Source of the DNA: Bacteroidota bacterium
GTDB lineage: Bacteria; Bacteroidota; Ignavibacteria; UBA10030; F1-140-MAGs086
DNA length: 36,575 nucleotides
Direction of reading: 5' to 3'
Assembly (NCBI GenBank): GCA_005792205.1
Contig: SXSO01000138.1
Location: 1 to 36,575 of the forward strand
Shown here: positions 23,918 to 32,096 of the stretch, in pieces
Layout of the letters: every line of letters starts with the position of its first letter
Position numbering within the stretch: position 1 is the first letter of the stretch
Translations under genes and position numbers: made by a program
The notes under the pieces: generated by a model
What the model saw: only the letters and a program-made list of their open reading frames with translations
Database searches by the model: none
What the model was told of the DNA's origin: nothing

Positions 23918-24709
23918 TTAAAATTTTGGAAAAATTATTTGTTCAAACTTAATTGCTTTTCCTGTTTCTTTTTCAATTTGAATAAATGCTCCACAAAAGC
24001 GAACATCTTCACTTGCCATTTCATATTTATGTGGAGTTTGTGTGATAAATCTTTTTATTGCAATTTCTTTTTTCATTCCAAGGGAAGAATCATATGGACC
24101 AGTCATTCCAACATCAGTTATATATGCAGTTCCGTTTGGAAGAATTTTTCCATCAGCAGTTGGTGTGTGAGTGTGAGTTCCACAAACGGCACTTACTCTT
24201 CCATCTAAATACCAACCGAGAGATATTTTTTCAGCAGTTGCATCAGCATGAAAATCTACAAAAATAATTTTTGTTTCTTCCGATATTTTTGAAATTGCCC
24301 AATCAGCAACTTTAAATGGGCAATCAATTGGTGACATATAAATTCGTCCTTGTAGATTTAAAACACCAACTTTTACATTTTCGTTTACGTTAAAAATTGT
24401 GTATCCGTTTCCGGGATTTTCTTTTGGATAATTTAGAGGACGAAGCACATTTTTGTATTTCGCTAAAACTTTTCTGCTTTCCCAATTATCCCAAAGATGA
24501 TTTCCCGATGTTATCACATTTACGCCTAATTCAAAAAGATTTTTTGCATCATCCATTGAAATACCTTTTCCATTGGCAATATTTTCACCATTTGCAATGC
24601 AAATATCAATTTTGTATTCATCTAAAAATTTTCTCAAAAATTTTTCAATAATTTGATATCCAACTTTTCCAACAATGTCACCAATAAATAAAACATTTAC
24701 AAAATTCAT
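23918..24709 (-). CDS. ymdB: YmdB-like metallophosphoesterase (TIGR00282 type)
   Basis: 263 residues. Metal ligands fit the family: Asp11 (FIGDIVGKVG), Asn40/Glu42 (ANGENIANG), Asn70/His71 (TSGNHLWDN), His154 (VDFHADATAE), and His179/His181 (CGTHTHTPTADG). The B. subtilis relative hydrolyses 2',3'-cyclic nucleotides. It is the first gene of the leftward operon and is divergent from the DUF2723 gene. Confidence 0.92.
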   Translation of the reverse strand: MNFVNVLFIGDIVGKVGYQIIEKFLRKFLDEYKIDICIANGENIANGKGISMDDAKNLFELGVNVITSGNHLWDNWESRKVLAKYKNVLRPLNYPKENPGNGYTIFNVNENVKVGVLNLQGRIYMSPIDCPFKVADWAISKISEETKIIFVDFHADATAEKISLGWYLDGRVSAVCGTHTHTPTADGKILPNGTAYITDVGMTGPYDSSLGMKKEIAIKRFITQTPHKYEMASEDVRFCGAFIQIEKETGKAIKFEQIIFPKF

Positions 24710-24773
24710 TTACAAAATTATTTTTTAAATATAAAAATAAGTTCTTGTGTATATTTTAAAAATTTTTTTGAAA

Positions 24774-26552
24774 ATGAATTTACAAATTAGAAATAGAGAA
24801 AACATAATTGCAATTTCAATTTCAGTTTTTGCATTTGTGATTTATTTTTTTACAGCATCAAGAACGGTTTCATTTATTGATGCAGGAGAACTTGCAACGG
24901 TTTCTCTCACTCTTGGAATTGCTCATCCAACAGGTTATCCACTATTTACAATTTTAGGAAATTTGTGGAGCAAACTTCCATTAGGAATTTCAAAAATTTT
25001 TCAACTCAATTTATTATCGTCTTTGTTATGTTCATTGAGTTTATTTTTCTTTTTCAAATTTTTGATTTTTATTTTCAAAAACAATTTTAAAGTTAAAAAT
25101 GAAACCATCCTAATTTTTTCGGCAACAATTTCAACGTTGCTTCTTGCGTTTTCAGAAACGTTTTGGCAACAATCTATTATTATTGAAGTTTATTCACTTC
25201 ATATTTTATTTATTTCCATTTTGCTTTTTCAATTTGTAAAATTTATTTCTACGAAAAAATTGCATGATGGAATTTTATTTGCATTTTTTTTGGGACTTAG
25301 TTTTGCAAATCATTTGACGACAATTTTATTTGCTCCTGCATTTTTATTTTTATTTTTTAAAACATTTGGATTTAATAAAAATTCATTTCAAAAAATTTTG
25401 TGGTTTATAATTCCATTTGTAATTGGACTTTCTGTTTATGTTTATCTTCCACTACAAGCAAAAAATTCTCCAACGTATAATTGGGGAAATCCAATTGATT
25501 GGGAAAAATTTTTACGACATACAAGTGGAAAACAATATCGCGGTTGGTTTTTTTCTTCAATTGAGACAATGAAAATTCAACTTAAATATTTTTTCTCTGA
25601 TTTGCTAAAAGAATTTTCTTACGTGTCAATTCCTATTGTATTTATTGGTGTTTTTCAGTTATTAAAAAAATCAAAGTCAATTTTTATTTTTGTTTTACTC
25701 TTATTTTTATTTTGTATTTTTTACTCTTCAAATTACGATATTCATGATATTGATTCATATTTTTTGTTTGCATATTTTTCAATTGCAATTTTATTTTTTT
25801 TCGGAACGCAATTTCTTTTGGAAAAAAATTATTCCAATTTAAAAATTGCAATTTTTTCTGTAATTGGAATCGTTCCACTTTTTGCGAATTATCTAAATGT
25901 GGATGAAAGTAAAAATTTTGCTGCGGAAGATTATACAAAAAATATTTTTTCTTCAGTTGAAAAAAATGCAATTATTATTTCGTATCAATGGGATTTTTTT
26001 GTTTCACCATCTTATTATTTTCAAGAGATTGAAAATTTGCGAAAAGATGTTATTGTCATTGATAAAGAACTACTTCGTCGTTCATGGTATTTTAATTATC
26101 TCAAAAAAAAATATCCAGAAGTTGTAAAAAAATCTCAAAAAGAAATTGACGATTTTTTAGAATCTCTAAAACCATTTGAAAATGATTTACCTTTTGATGG
26201 AAATTATATTGAACAATTTTATCAGAAACTTATCACAAGTTTTATTGAAAAAAATATTGACGAAAAACCAATTTATATTTCTCCGGAAATTGAAAAAGAA
26301 TATGTAAAAAACTATATTTTAATCCCATCGGGATTGGTGTTTAGAGTGTTTAAATCTCCGAATGAAATTACTTTTACTCCGAAATTTTTTGAGTTTCGTC
26401 CAATAGAAAATAAAGGACGTTTGACAAATTCAATTTTACAGTTTTATTCAAAGAGTTATAAAAATCAAGCAAAATTTTCTTCACAAATTGGAGACACAAT
26501 AAATACAAAAAAGTTTTTAGAAAAATTAAATGAAATAGAAACGATTGAATAA
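24774..26552 (+). CDS. DUF2723 membrane protein (possible glycosyltransferase)
   Basis: 592 residues from the ATG at 24774; a GTG at 24747 would add nine residues but is less likely. Many membrane segments follow. The conserved opening SFIDAGELATVSLTLGIAHP and TGYPLFTILGNLW is the DUF2723 signature, with the Asp-Ala-Gly-Glu motif in the first periplasmic loop. This family is related to the eukaryotic TMEM260 O-mannosyltransferase, so transfer of a sugar from a lipid carrier to protein is plausible but not shown. A C-terminal soluble part of about 190 residues follows the last helix. Confidence 0.85.
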   Translation: MNLQIRNRENIIAISISVFAFVIYFFTASRTVSFIDAGELATVSLTLGIAHPTGYPLFTILGNLWSKLPLGISKIFQLNLLSSLLCSLSLFFFFKFLIFIFKNNFKVKNETILIFSATISTLLLAFSETFWQQSIIIEVYSLHILFISILLFQFVKFISTKKLHDGILFAFFLGLSFANHLTTILFAPAFLFLFFKTFGFNKNSFQKILWFIIPFVIGLSVYVYLPLQAKNSPTYNWGNPIDWEKFLRHTSGKQYRGWFFSSIETMKIQLKYFFSDLLKEFSYVSIPIVFIGVFQLLKKSKSIFIFVLLLFLFCIFYSSNYDIHDIDSYFLFAYFSIAILFFFGTQFLLEKNYSNLKIAIFSVIGIVPLFANYLNVDESKNFAAEDYTKNIFSSVEKNAIIISYQWDFFVSPSYYFQEIENLRKDVIVIDKELLRRSWYFNYLKKKYPEVVKKSQKEIDDFLESLKPFENDLPFDGNYIEQFYQKLITSFIEKNIDEKPIYISPEIEKEYVKNYILIPSGLVFRVFKSPNEITFTPKFFEFRPIENKGRLTNSILQFYSKSYKNQAKFSSQIGDTINTKKFLEKLNEIETIE

Positions 26553-26590
26553 TAATAAAAACTTTTTCCAATTTACCTTGTAAATATTGT

Positions 26591-26802
26591 GTGAAAACGA
26601 CTTTACATGATGTAAAAACCACTTTACCTATTAGGTAAATGACTTTTTATGACATGTAAACTACTTTACATGTCAAGTAAACGACTTTTTATATCATAAA
26701 CGGTGTATTTTATGCCATGTAAACCACTTTTTATGTCAAGTACATCACTTTTTGTGTCATAAAATTGACTTTTTGTATAGTAAAAAGTGGTTTTTTGAAC
26801 CG
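26591..26802 (+). repeat. Array of ten 21-bp tandem repeats, iteron-like
   Basis: Ten consecutive units, nine of 21 nt and one of 23, starting at 26591, 26612, 26635, 26656, 26677, 26698, 26719, 26740, 26761 and 26782. The best copies read GTAAACGACTTTTTATATCAT, GTAAACCACTTTTTATGTCAA and GTAAACTACTTTACATGTCAA. Palindromes lie within it: TTTACATGATGTAAA (26602-26616) and a 24-nt one with 10-nt perfect arms GACATGTAAA / TTTACATGTC (26651-26674). The last unit runs into CCGAAACGGG, the word that joins the other intergenic repeats. The 26553-26866 gap holds no gene; the array may form the 5' leader of the next gene. Confidence 0.9.
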
Positions 26803-26866
26803 AAACGGGATTTTTTTATATTAAATAAATGATATTTTTTCTCATCTTTAAAAAATTTTTTTTGAG

Positions 26867-27763
26867 TTGATTTACATTTTTTTGTCAATTTTTTTATTTC
26901 TAATTTTATTTTCAATCATTGCCTATTTGATTGGAAAGAAAAAACTTATTTATCCACATCGCACAACTTTCACATATTACAAAAAAAATAATAAACCATA
27001 TCATCCGTCTCATTTAAATCTTCCATATGAAGAAATTGATTTTGAGTTGGAAAAAAATCTCAACACCAAAATTTGGTTGATAAAAAATCCCAATTCAAAA
27101 AAAATTGTGATTTATCTTCACGGAGTTGAAGAGAGTAAATTATTTGGTTTGCCGTATGCAAAATTTTTATATGAAAATAATTTCAATGTTGTGTTATTTG
27201 ATTTTAGAAGACACGGAAATAGCAACGGAAAATTTTGCACATATGGGTTTTATGAAAAATATGATGTGAAAAAAATTATTGATTTTATTTTGCAAAGAAA
27301 TGATTTTCAAAATAAAAAAATTGCGTTGATGGGAATTTCAATGGGAGCAGCAATTGCAATTCAAACTGCTGTAATTGATGATAGAATTAGTTGTATGATT
27401 GCAGAAAATTCTTTTACAACTTTAAGAAAAATTTTTGATGATTATCAAAGAAGAATTATCAAACTTCCATTTCATTATTTGAGAAATTTAGTTTTTTCTC
27501 GTTGTGAAAAAATAGCAAACTTTAACTCAAAACAAATTTCTCCAATTGAGGATATTACAAATCTCAAAATTCCAATTTTATTTATCGCAAGTCAAAGTGA
27601 TGATAGAATTGCACCAAAATATTCTGAAGAGTTGTATGAAAAAGCAACTTGTGAAAAAGAAATTTTACGAATTGAAAATGCAAATCACATAAATGCAATT
27701 GATGTTGAAAAAGAAAAATATATTTCAACTGTCATTTCTTTTTTAGATAAAAACTTAAAATAA
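26867..27763 (+). CDS. Membrane-anchored alpha/beta hydrolase
   Basis: 298 residues from a TTG codon; no in-frame ATG lies near, and the ATG at 26829 is in another frame and meets a stop. An N-terminal membrane helix (about 2-22) precedes an alpha/beta hydrolase domain with YLHG (oxyanion side), nucleophile Ser158 in GISMG, Asp245 or Asp246 in SQSDDRIAP, and His274 in NANHINA. This resembles the YqkD/BEM46-like serine hydrolases. Substrate unknown. It starts 65 nt after the last 21-bp repeat and converges with lipA. Confidence 0.85.
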   Translation: MIYIFLSIFLFLILFSIIAYLIGKKKLIYPHRTTFTYYKKNNKPYHPSHLNLPYEEIDFELEKNLNTKIWLIKNPNSKKIVIYLHGVEESKLFGLPYAKFLYENNFNVVLFDFRRHGNSNGKFCTYGFYEKYDVKKIIDFILQRNDFQNKKIALMGISMGAAIAIQTAVIDDRISCMIAENSFTTLRKIFDDYQRRIIKLPFHYLRNLVFSRCEKIANFNSKQISPIEDITNLKIPILFIASQSDDRIAPKYSEELYEKATCEKEILRIENANHINAIDVEKEKYISTVISFLDKNLK

Positions 27764-27767
27764 ATTT

Positions 27768-28655
27768 TTATAATTGTTTTTCTGCGTGATAACTGCTTCG
27801 CGTAAAAGGAGAACTTTCCACATGTTTAAAACCAAGTTCGGTTCCAATTTTTTTCCACTTAATAAATTCATCTGGGATTACATATCTTTCAACTGGCAAA
27901 TGGTTTTTTGTTGGTTGAAGATATTGTCCAAGTGTTAAAATATCACAATCAACTTTTCTTAAATCTTTCATTACTTCAAAAATTTCATTTTCTTTTTCAC
28001 CGAGTCCAAGCATCATTCCCGTTTTTGTTTTAAAACCCTTTTGTTTTGCTCTTTGAAGAAGTTGGATTGTCCAATTATATTTTCCTTGCGGTCGAACTTT
28101 TTTATAAAGCCGTGGAACAGTTTCTACATTATGATTTAGAATATCGGGAAACGCATCCAACACATTATTCAAAGCAAATTCTTCTCCTTTAAAATCTGGA
28201 ATTAAAACTTCAATTGTTGTATTTGGATTTTGATTTCGCACTTCACGAATTGTTTCAGCAAAAATCATTGAACCACCATCATATAATTCATCACGATTTA
28301 CAGATGTAATTACTGCGTGTTTTATTTTCATCATATGAATTGCTTTTGCAACTCGTTTTGGTTCATCTACATCAAGTTCAGTTGGCATTCCAGTTTTCAC
28401 ATTACAAAATCCACAACTTCTTGTGCAAACATCTCCCAATATCATAAATGTTGCAGTTCCTGCGTTCCAACATTCAGCAATATTTGGACATCTTGCTTCT
28501 TCACAAACTGTGTGAAGAGAATTTTTTTCAATTACATTTTTTAGAAAAGAATAATTTTCTCCAGATGGAATTTTTGCTTTCAACCAGTTTGGACGCGAAG
28601 AAGTTTTTATTTCAGAGATTTTTTCTGAATCTATTTCAGCAATTACAAATGACAT
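27768..28655 (-). CDS. lipA: Lipoyl synthase
   Basis: 295 residues. The auxiliary cluster cysteines are Cys51, Cys56 and Cys62 (CEEARCPNIAECW) and the radical-SAM cysteines are Cys77, Cys81 and Cys84 (CTRSCGFC); the C-terminal RSSYHAE supplies the serine ligand. It inserts two sulfurs into the octanoyl chain on lipoyl domains, here those of the E2 gene just upstream. Last gene of the dehydrogenase operon. Confidence 0.97.
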   Translation of the reverse strand: MSFVIAEIDSEKISEIKTSSRPNWLKAKIPSGENYSFLKNVIEKNSLHTVCEEARCPNIAECWNAGTATFMILGDVCTRSCGFCNVKTGMPTELDVDEPKRVAKAIHMMKIKHAVITSVNRDELYDGGSMIFAETIREVRNQNPNTTIEVLIPDFKGEEFALNNVLDAFPDILNHNVETVPRLYKKVRPQGKYNWTIQLLQRAKQKGFKTKTGMMLGLGEKENEIFEVMKDLRKVDCDILTLGQYLQPTKNHLPVERYVIPDEFIKWKKIGTELGFKHVESSPFTRSSYHAEKQL

Positions 28656-28657
28656 AA

Positions 28658-29968
28658 TTAAATTGCGTTTTTGAAATTAAAATTTTCAATGTTGCGAATA
28701 ACTGACATTAAAAATTGCCCTCCAATTGCTCCATCAATTATGCGATGATCAAATGAAAGTGTAAAATATGAAATTGAACGAATCGCAATTGCATCATTGA
28801 TTACAACTGGTTGTTTTTTAATTGCACCAGTTCCAAGTATTGCAACTTGTGGTTGATTTATTATTGGCATTCCAATTATATTTCCAAATACTCCATAGTT
28901 TGAAATTGTAAAAGTTCCATTTTCAATATCACTCATTTGAAGTTTTTTAGTTCGTGTTTTGAGTGCTAAATCATTGATGTTTCTTGCGATTCCTAAAAAG
29001 TTTTTTTCTTCTGCATTTTTTATTACAGGAACAATAAGACCTTGTTCACTTGCAACAGCAATTCCAAGATTGATAAATTTTTTGAGAATTATTTTATCAC
29101 CCTCAACTGATGAATTTACAATTGGAAATTCTTTCAATGCTTGCACAATAGCATTTGCAATGAAAGGCATAAATGTAAGTTTAAAACCCTCTTGTTTTTC
29201 AAATTCAATTGCATTTATTTCACGGAATTTTGCAATCTCAGTAAAATCGCAAGTGTGAATTGCTTGAACATGTGGTGATGTTTGAACGCTTTTTACCATA
29301 TGTTCAGCCATTTTTTGAAGAACATTTGACATTTGAAGAATTTCATATTGTGGTTGTGGATATTTTTTTATGAGTTCTCCACTATCAACATGTTTTAAAG
29401 TTGTTTCAATTTTTTGTGTAGATAAAGAAGAGGAAATTGTTGAAGAAACTTTTCCATGTTTTTTTGCTTCCACATACGCAAGAATATCTTTTTTAGAAAC
29501 TCTTCCATTTTCTCCCGTTCCTGCAATTTGTTCTAATTCACTCATTGAAATATTTTCTGTTCGTGCTATGTTTAAAACAAGTGGAGAATAAAATCTTCCC
29601 GGTTGTGGTTTTTCAAGTTTTTGAACTGGAGAAGAAACAGAAATTGGTTTTTCAATTTCTATTTTTGTTTCAACTTGTTTTACTTCTTCTTTTTTTTGTG
29701 GAATATCTTTTTGAGATACGTTGCTTGCATCTGTTTCAATTTCAGCAATTATAGTTTTAATTGGAACAGTTTTTCCTTCTTCAAAATAAATTTTTGAAAC
29801 AACTCCACTTGTTGATGATGGAATTTCTGAATCTACTTTATCAGTTGAAATTTCAAGTAGTGTTTCATCTTTCTTGATTGTGTCACCAACTTTTTTATTC
29901 CACTTTATAATTGTGCCTTCGGTTAAACTTTCGCCAAGTTGTGGCATTGGGATTTCTATTTTTGCCAT
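28658..29968 (-). CDS. 2-oxo acid dehydrogenase E2 (dihydrolipoamide acyltransferase)
   Basis: 436 residues. Residues 1-80 are one lipoyl domain with the lipoylated Lys44 in EISTDKVDSEIP; a linker is followed by a peripheral-subunit-binding domain (about 125-175, FYSPLVLNIARTE and GRVSKKDILAYVE); residues 200-436 are the acyltransferase with His408 and Asp412-Gly413 in FDHRIIDGAI. It carries the acyl group from E1 to coenzyme A and is the core of the complex. The MPQLGESLTEGTI start is of the branched-chain/oxoglutarate type, so the single E2 may serve both E1 enzymes encoded upstream. Confidence 0.95.
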   Translation of the reverse strand: MAKIEIPMPQLGESLTEGTIIKWNKKVGDTIKKDETLLEISTDKVDSEIPSSTSGVVSKIYFEEGKTVPIKTIIAEIETDASNVSQKDIPQKKEEVKQVETKIEIEKPISVSSPVQKLEKPQPGRFYSPLVLNIARTENISMSELEQIAGTGENGRVSKKDILAYVEAKKHGKVSSTISSSLSTQKIETTLKHVDSGELIKKYPQPQYEILQMSNVLQKMAEHMVKSVQTSPHVQAIHTCDFTEIAKFREINAIEFEKQEGFKLTFMPFIANAIVQALKEFPIVNSSVEGDKIILKKFINLGIAVASEQGLIVPVIKNAEEKNFLGIARNINDLALKTRTKKLQMSDIENGTFTISNYGVFGNIIGMPIINQPQVAILGTGAIKKQPVVINDAIAIRSISYFTLSFDHRIIDGAIGGQFLMSVIRNIENFNFKNAI

Positions 29969-30054
29969 AAGATTTTTTTTATTTAAATATTTTAAAACTT
30001 TATCAATTTACAAATTATTTTATGCTTGAAATATTTTACTTTTTAGAAATGGAT

Positions 30055-31029
30055 TTAATATTTTGCTAAACTTTTTAATGCACTTAAAACTTTTTTTGTA
30101 TTTGGAAGAAAATGGTCTTCCAATGTTGGAGCAAACGGAATTGGAGTATCAGGTGATGCAATGCGTTTGATTGGAGCATCTAAAAACTCAAAACAATTAT
30201 CTGAAATCAATGCTGCAATTTCACCTCCAATTCCTCCAGTTAAAGTATCTTCGTGAACGATTAAAATTTTTCCCGTTTTTTTCACAGAAGAAAAAATTGC
30301 TTCTTTATCAATTGGAATTAAACTTCGCAAATCCAAAACTTCTACATCAATATTTTCTTCTTCTAAAATTTTTGCTGCTTCCAAACTCCAATGAACTCCC
30401 GTTCCATAAGTAATAATTGAAATATCATTTCCATTGCGTTTGATATCGGCTTTTCCAATTTCAACAGTGTAATCATTAGTTGGAACTTCACCTTTAATTC
30501 TGCGATATAGAAATTTACTTTCAAAATACAATATAGGATTATTGTCGCGAATTGCTGATTTCAAAAGTCCTTTCGCGTCATATGGAGTTGATGGAGCAAC
30601 AAGTTTTAATCCCGGAATATGAAAAAACCATGCTTCAGGATTTATAGAATGATATGGACCTCCATGAATTCCACCACCACTTGGAAGTCGCACAACCATT
30701 GGAACAGGAATATTACATCTCCAAAAAATTTTTGCAGAATTATTCACAAGTTGATTGAAACCATTTGAAACAAAATCGGCAAATTGAATTTCAGCAATAG
30801 GACGCATTCCCATCATTGCAGCACCAGTTGCAGCACCAATTATTGCATTTTCCGCAAGCACAGTATCTATTACTCGCTCTTCGCCAAAGTGTTCGTGAAA
30901 ACCTTTTGTAACTTTAAACGCACCACCATATTTCCCAATGTCTTCTCCTAAAAGAAAGACATTTTTATCTCGTTCCATTTCTTCCCAAAGTGCTTCAGAA
31001 ATTGCTTCTATGTAAGTTAAAGTTTTCAA
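30055..31029 (-). CDS. pdhB: 2-oxo acid dehydrogenase E1 component, beta subunit (pyruvate type)
   Basis: 324 residues, starting with TTG; the upstream sequence offers no in-frame ATG. Landmarks are LLGEDIGKYGGAFKVTKGF, PIAEIQFADFV, PSGGGIHGGPYHS and KKTGKILIVHEDTLTGGIGG. It pairs with the alpha subunit encoded 27 nt upstream to form a thiamine diphosphate enzyme in the cytosol. Pyruvate as substrate is inferred from similarity. Confidence 0.92.
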   Translation of the reverse strand: MKTLTYIEAISEALWEEMERDKNVFLLGEDIGKYGGAFKVTKGFHEHFGEERVIDTVLAENAIIGAATGAAMMGMRPIAEIQFADFVSNGFNQLVNNSAKIFWRCNIPVPMVVRLPSGGGIHGGPYHSINPEAWFFHIPGLKLVAPSTPYDAKGLLKSAIRDNNPILYFESKFLYRRIKGEVPTNDYTVEIGKADIKRNGNDISIITYGTGVHWSLEAAKILEEENIDVEVLDLRSLIPIDKEAIFSSVKKTGKILIVHEDTLTGGIGGEIAALISDNCFEFLDAPIKRIASPDTPIPFAPTLEDHFLPNTKKVLSALKSLAKY

Positions 31030-31055
31030 AGTGGATTTATTTTAAAAATTTATTT

Positions 31056-32072
31056 TCATTCTGCAAAAACTTTTTCATTCGCATCTTCCCAAACTGGAAA
31101 TGGTGAATTTAAAGCAACATCACTTGCTTCATCTAATTGCCTTTGTATTTCACTTAAAATTTCGTTTTTCTTTTTATCGCTTAAAATTTTTTCCGCAAAA
31201 AGTTTTTTTTCATAAACTACAATCGGATCTTTTTTCTTCCAATAATCCATTAACTTTTTTGGAACATACGAAGCATCATCGTGAATTGCGTGTCCTTGCA
31301 TTCGCATTGTAACACTTTCAATCAGTGTTGGTCCATTTCCTTTGCGAGCATTTTCAACAGCATCTTTTGTGGTTTTATATACAAGTTCAACATCTGTTCC
31401 ATCAATTGTAATTCCATTGATTCCATAGCCAATTGCTCTATCGGAAAGTTTTTCTACAATAAATTGTTTTGATATATGAGTTGAATATGCATATTGATTA
31501 TTTTCTATTATTAAAATAAGTGGAAGTTTCATAACGGAAGCCATTACAAGTGCTTCGTGAAAATCACCAATACTTGAACCACCATCTCCAATATAATTTA
31601 AAACAACGGATTTTTCTTTCTTCATTTTGCTTGCAAGTGCAACTCCATTTGCAAGTGGAATCATTGCTCCAAGCGGAGATATGTTTCCAAAAATTTTTAA
31701 CTTCATATCAGCATAATGTCCAGTTCCATCATGTCCTCTTGCGGGAGATTGGGATTTTCCCAAATAGTTTAACATCAAGTTTTTCACCGATTGACCTTTT
31801 ACAAAATGTGCTCCAATATCGCGATGCATTGGAAAAAGGTAATCGTTTTTTTCTAATGCAAACGCACTTCCAATTGCAGTTGCTTCGTTTCCTTCACTGC
31901 TGTATGCACCACCAACAACTTTTCCTTGACGATAAAGTTTGAAAACCGTTTCTTCAAATTTTCTCATCAATTGCATATGATAATAAAATTGCAATTTCAT
32001 ATTTGAAGAAATATGATTATTCTTTTTTATCAAATATGTTTTAGAAATTTTTTTTGTGGTTTTATTTTTCAA
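31056..32072 (-). CDS. pdhA: 2-oxo acid dehydrogenase E1 component, alpha subunit (pyruvate type)
   Basis: 338 residues from a TTG start; an ATG at 32000 would give 314 residues and leave only 12 before MRKFEE, short for the family, so the longer form is preferred with moderate certainty. The thiamine diphosphate motif is GDG 162-164 to Asn191-Asn192 (YIGDGGSSIGD, IENNQYAYST). The segment RMQGHAIHDDASYV corresponds to the substrate and phosphorylation loop. It pairs with the beta subunit just downstream. The substrate, pyruvate or another 2-oxo acid, cannot be fixed from the sequence. Confidence 0.9.
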   Translation of the reverse strand: MKNKTTKKISKTYLIKKNNHISSNMKLQFYYHMQLMRKFEETVFKLYRQGKVVGGAYSSEGNEATAIGSAFALEKNDYLFPMHRDIGAHFVKGQSVKNLMLNYLGKSQSPARGHDGTGHYADMKLKIFGNISPLGAMIPLANGVALASKMKKEKSVVLNYIGDGGSSIGDFHEALVMASVMKLPLILIIENNQYAYSTHISKQFIVEKLSDRAIGYGINGITIDGTDVELVYKTTKDAVENARKGNGPTLIESVTMRMQGHAIHDDASYVPKKLMDYWKKKDPIVVYEKKLFAEKILSDKKKNEILSEIQRQLDEASDVALNSPFPVWEDANEKVFAE

Positions 32073-32096
32073 CTTATTTTTCTTCTGAAAATTAAA

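Noticed and set aside
26591-26802. Tandem array read as a CRISPR array
   Set aside because: Units follow each other directly without spacers, the period is 21 bp, and no cas gene is near.
26829-26866. ATG at 26829 as the start of the alpha/beta hydrolase
   Set aside because: It is in a different frame from the hydrolase and meets a stop codon after 13 codons; the TTG at 26867 is in frame.
26950-26958. TTATCCACA, a perfect DnaA box, near the iteron-like array, suggesting a replication origin
   Set aside because: Only one box was seen, it lies within the coding sequence of the alpha/beta hydrolase, and about half a chance hit is expected in a window of this size and base composition. No dnaA, dnaN or rep gene is present.
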